From: Setoptus koraiensis
Lineage: Eukaryota > Arthropoda
NCBI GenBank assembly: GCA_048013815.1
Contig: CM106586.1
Location: forward strand, 8,680,001-8,744,000
Reading direction: 5' to 3'
DNA length: 64,000 nucleotides
Below, piece after piece: positions 59,676-64,000 of the stretch. The translations under genes and the position numbers were made by a program. The notes under the pieces were generated by a model. That model had not been told where the DNA came from. It saw only the letters and a program-made list of their open reading frames with translations, and did not search any database. Position 1 is the stretch's first letter. Every line of letters starts with the position of its first letter.

Positions 59676-62600
59676 TCTGATCTATGTGTATGGTTGGTGA
59701 TTTCGGGGGGGCCAAATGTGAGTGATCTGTTGTCTGTTAGTACAATTGTTAAAATGTAGTTCCGGTATTAGTTAAAAAGCGTGTTGACACTGGCGTGAAT
59801 TTTTAATGATTAAAAAGATGATGATAATGAGATGAGATAACAAGTTGAAATGTGTGTATGGAAACTGGTGACATTTGTTTGTGTTTATATCCTCAAATTT
59901 CGTTGTCTGGCACTGCACAGAAGGGGCACACGGAGCACAGTTAGTAAGTAAATGTCAGGTTTGGAGCGTGTGGGAAGCCGCCACAGAGTTGAACATGCTC
60001 ATGAATAGTGTTTCACATAATCAAGACATTTCGCTGCAATGGCTGTTTATTTGTAAGTGCATAAGTGGCACACAACGTTGCTGTGTGCGTATTTACGTGT
60101 TTGTGGTGCGGCGGGCATGTTCGTTCGCGTGCTAATTGGGGACAATGGCGCCAAATACAAACAGAAAAAAGAATAAAACTTTCAATAGACAGACCCCACA
60201 AAGCGCGCCAGGAACAGTGCACCAGAAATGCAGACGGAAATTGTTGTCGAGCTTACCAGCTATCTGGGTGGCTATACGGTGCGCTCTGGCACGCTTAACC
60301 ATAGTGTAATCCGATTAGAGACAGAGACGTAACATTGGACGTGTTGGTTGGCGGTGAGCGAATCGCGCAAAGATTAAGGATTGGAAATGACACACACACA
60401 CGCACAATAAGTTTGATAAGTTAGCCAGAACCGCAAAGATAGCTAGGCTACACCGAATGGGGGAGCTTGATAGGCTGCGCAATGTCAATTGATTACCAGA
60501 AGCCACTCAAGTAATTATACAAGCTCGCGCCGAGCGCAAGAGATAATAATCTAATTTGTTTAATTCGCGCGTTCGCTCACTGTTTTCAGCGGTGGCAATT
60601 TTTCGTTTGTGTTGGCGCTACAACAATCGTCGTCGCCACCAACAACTTGATCTGGTTGCTCGGCAAGATTGGCTCACAACGTCAGGCTCAGGTGGTAACG
60701 ACGAGTAATGAGTGAGTGTGGGCTCCGTTGTCACTTGCTGTTGTCACGGTGGTTAGTGCGCACTTGAGTGCGGTCACAACCGGTCGGCCCGACAACTGTG
60801 AGTCGGCCAAGTTTCGCCGAGGCCGCTCGCGTCGTCGGGCCGTTTCCCGAGCCTCGCAACCAGTTGACCGTCGGCTGGTTCGCTGGCTCGCTGGTTCGTC
60901 CGCTGGCTGGTTCGAGCGTCGGCTCGCTCGAGCAGCGGCCGGTTCGAGCAGCGGCCGGTGGGCCAGTGGAGCGCAATGTCGAGAGTCAGCGTGGGACGGG
61001 AAGCTAACGTTTGGCTGTATCGCTTTTTGCTGTCGCCTGGTCGCGGCCGACAGAGCCGTTTGGTTGCTGGTTGCGGGTCGCGGCCGGCAGAGCCGCTCGG
61101 TCGCTGGTCGGTGGCGCTGACTGCGCCACTGAATTCAAAGTAGCCCAAATTCAAAGAGTACGCTAATAACGCGCGCGCGCCAGACAATTTCCAGCTAGCG
61201 ATCCGGGCATCAGCATTTAGCGCAAGTACTAGAAGCCAAAACACAAAGTATATCCGTGGCGCGGTACGGCTGAGATGGCTATTGGGAGCAGACGACACAC
61301 GGAGCTAGATGAGTGAGACAGTGCCGAAGCAACGCCAATGAGCAATGAGCGCGGGGGTGCGCGGGGATTCGCGTAGGCGGCCCCGTCTGCATGAGCTGAC
61401 GATGGGGCCCCCATTCGCTGGCACAACCGGTCGGCTTGGCTTCGGCATGCGTGTGCGTGTTTGTGTGCGTGTGTGTGCGTGTGTGTGTGTGTAAGCCGTT
61501 CTTTGATATATACCTATTTTCGTGAGCCCGGGCAAGATTGCTTCCAGTGTGTGTGTGAGTTAGTGTATGTGTCTCACCTTGAGCCTCGCTGCCAGCAAAG
61601 AACGGGCCCCAGTAATAGTGGGGCCCACACACACACACACACAGACAGCGCGAAACAGCAACAACAACAACAACAACGACAGCAGAAGCGACAACTACAA
61701 CAACAACAACTTGTCATTGCACATCTTCCGTTAGCTGGCGAGCTGTACTGTTTTGGCTGGCTGGCTGGCTGGCTGGCTGTGCAGTGCGTCGGCACGCCAG
61801 CCGGGCGAGCTAGTGTCTGGCCAAAGAATCGCGCCAGCCGTAGCAGCATCATATAGTGCTCAAGTTGACATACTTACGCCGGCCAACTGAGGCCCGCCAA
61901 GCCAACAGCGATACACAGAGGAAGTAACAACGTGTGTGTGTGTGTTATATCGAGCGCAAACTAACCGACTTTTTGCAAATTTGCTATTTGTTGAGTCGGC
62001 GACACTGAAAGTCACACACGCGCGCGCACACGTTAATGGCGGCACGGGGGCGCCGCCAAGTGACAAGCATATTTTTTACACCTGAGGGGAGCGGGCCCGA
62101 GACACGAGGAGCGGGCGCGCACGCGAGCAAGCGGCTCGTTAAATATTTGTTTTAAGTATGTAACAGCGCCACTGTTGCATAATCAGTTGCTGCATCATAC
62201 ACGTGTTGTGCGCAACACGCGCCCGGCCAATCAGTCGGCCGGGCGCCGAGTCGACGCCGTGTCATCGTCCGCTCTAGCTGCCGAGTCGCCCGCTGTCGGG
62301 CAATCGGTGGGCCGGTGCGGCCCGGAGTGTCCGCTGCGAGAGTCGGCGGCGGGTGTTGGCGGCGGGTGTAAGCGGCAATCGCTCAGTTGTCGCTGCCGGG
62401 TATATTGTCCACTGTCGTCGTGTGATGTCGTGTGCCGTTGTGGCGCTGTCGTCGCCCGGCGTGAAACCGGCCACGAACGGGCCCGCGCGGGTTTAGTGGC
62501 AGCGTGTCCAGGCGAGCCGCTATCGCACAGACGGACGCACAGGTGACCGGTGTGACGGGCACGGGCAGGGGGCAGTCGCGCACAAGTGCCTGAATGTGTC

Positions 62601-62706
62601 TTGTTGCCGTGGCCGGCCGCCGGTGTCGTTGCATGCCGGTCGTTTAGTTTTATTTCAAGGTGCCCGTGCACCAGCTCACACGCTAGCTGGTCGGCTGTGA
62701 TGATAT

Positions 62707-62755
62707 CTTTTTCAGTGCACAGTGTGCGCGGTTTGCGCAATGTGCACTGAAAAAG
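62707..62755. repeat. perfect hairpin, 15-bp arms, 19-nt loop
   Basis: ctttttcagtgcaca at 62707-62721 and its exact reverse complement at 62741-62755. Confidence 0.9.
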
Positions 62756-62980
62756 CGCTGGCGCGGGGCCCCTGCAGCAAGGCCGCTGAGCACAAGTGTA
62801 AACTTGTTTTTTGGCTGGCCGCGCTGTGCAGGCTCGCGCTGGCCACTGCTCACTTGTCAAGATTGCCGTTGCACTTGTTTGCAGTTGTCTCCCGCTCCGG
62901 TGTGCGTGTGTGTGTGTGCGTGCGTGTGCCGATACAAACACGCCGGAAAAAGGATCCCCCGGGCGACCCGACCGGCCGCG

Positions 62981-63035
62981 ACCGGCCCCAACTGGCCCCA
63001 ACTGGCCCCAACTGGCCGCGACTGGCCGCGACTGG
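62981..63035. repeat. 10-bp tandem repeat actggcccca
   Basis: Three exact actggcccca copies followed by actggccgcg variants, five to six units in all. Confidence 0.88.
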
Positions 63036-63337
63036 CGAGCCGAGCCCGCCAGTCGGCACGTCGTGTTTGTTGATACAGACAGGCTGCAGACGGACGGACG
63101 CTCGCACGGCTCCACAGAGACTGGCGCGGCGAGCCGGGCAACCGGGCCAGCGAGCCAGAGCGTAAAAATTGTAATTGGCGAGCCCCGGATAAAAATTCAA
63201 TCCCTTGGCCGGCGCGCAGTGTCAATGTTTATGTTGTGCGTGTGTGTGTGTGTCGGCCGTTATGGCGAGCCGCGCCGCACGACAACAATGCTCGCCATTC
63301 GGCACACTGTTCATCGGCCGCGATTATTATTCGGGGC

Positions 63338-63412
63338 CCTCGATCGGGCGCTCCACGGGGCCGATCGGGCGCTCGACGGGGCCGATCGGGCGCTCGATGG
63401 GGCCGATTCGGC
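63338..63412. repeat. 24-bp tandem repeat
   Basis: Three copies of gggcgctcgacggggccgat with a short tail, differing at one or two bases. Confidence 0.88.
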
Positions 63413-64000
63413 CGGGCCCGCCATGAGCCAGATACGAGCAACGAGCGTGGCCAACTGGCCAGCGACTGGACGGGCCGCTGGCTGGACGTGAGACGGGCTC
63501 GCAGTTGACCAGTGGCTTGCCAGCGGCGCACGATAAAAGTCGCACAATGTAACACGCAGCGCACACACAGTACATATGCCGTGAGCGTATATCGTGTATG
63601 CATGTGCCGCGCGCGCCACAATGGCGTGGCCGTACATTGTGCGCCGAGGCGCCACTGGGCTGATTGGGGCCCCGGCGGCCCGGTCGGCTGGCTGGGCCCT
63701 AGCGCTAAGCTTAGTTAGCGCTATCAGAACGCACTATTAAGCGTCCCCGCACAACAACAGCAACAACAACAGCGGCAGTGGCAACAGCAACAACAACAGC
63801 GCCACCAACAGCAACAACAGCGGCGCCAGCAACAACACCCACACATGGCTCGCTTGATAATGGCGAACGGTGATGGTCGGTGACCTCATTCCCGGGCAAT
63901 CGATGCCCCCCATCTCTGGCTGTTGTGGGTGCTGGCGCCAGTTTGCAGCGCTGGCACAACTGGCACCGCTGGCACCACTGGCGCTATTGGCACCGCTGAC

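Larger units (their letters stand above)
59676..64000. other. GC-rich flank without a recognisable gene
   Basis: Composition returns to the CpG-rich, microsatellite-rich style of the receptor intron. It includes GT/CA runs (61445-61492, 61625-61642), CAA runs, a ggct run (61756-61779), a 10-bp array and a 24-bp array. The first few hundred bases presumably hold the LSM3 promoter. Long frames here lack starts, splice logic or family motifs. It may be intergenic or part of another large intron. Confidence 0.5.

Overview
The window is nuclear DNA of an invertebrate, almost certainly an arthropod. The evidence is spliceosomal introns, a pyrokinin/CAPA-type neuropeptide receptor, a TATA plus arthropod-style initiator promoter, a Domino/SWR1-type remodeller, a His/Gly-rich secreted protein that looks cuticular, and a mariner transposon. 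A mite or other chelicerate would fit, but the sequence alone does not prove this. No bacterial, CRISPR, prophage or LTR-element signal was recognised.

Layout. (1) 1-2889 is upstream sequence and the probable leader of a neuropeptide receptor gene, with low-complexity tandem repeats and one upstream ORF. (2) 2890-45204 (+) is the receptor gene in three coding exons (2890-3789, 4410-7488, 43886-45204). The splice phases agree and together give a 1,765-residue protein with a third intracellular loop of about 970 residues. (3) Its second intron, 7489-43885, is 36.4 kb of GC-rich, microsatellite-laden DNA. It carries a mariner copy (12563-13826) and a nested two-exon gene for a secreted His/Gly-rich protein on the opposite strand (39537-40680). 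It also holds several tandem arrays and a striking set of short perfect hairpins. (4) From about 43.8 to 59.7 kb the DNA becomes AT-rich and gene-dense. It contains a single-exon coronin-like gene (-), a domino/EP400-like SWR1-class ATPase (+, five exons), an SLC41/MgtE-type magnesium transporter (+, three exons) and LSM3 (-, one exon). (5) 59676-64000 returns to GC-rich, repeat-laden DNA with no gene I can support.

Gene relationships. The receptor and the coronin-like gene converge, with 81 bp between stop codons. The coronin-like gene and domino diverge from a 1.4-kb intergenic region. SLC41 and LSM3 converge so tightly that their coding sequences overlap by 8 bp. The only nearby poly(A) signal for SLC41 lies inside LSM3 codons for the conserved Sm2 motif. 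The receptor is a signalling gene, domino and LSM3 are nuclear housekeeping functions, SLC41 is membrane transport, and the coronin-like product is probably an actin regulator. I see no sign that they form one pathway.

Most other long open frames are by-products of CA, CAA/TTG and GA-rich repeats and are not annotated as genes. Exon boundaries were inferred from splice consensus, reading phase and remembered family conservation. No alignment or transcript was available.
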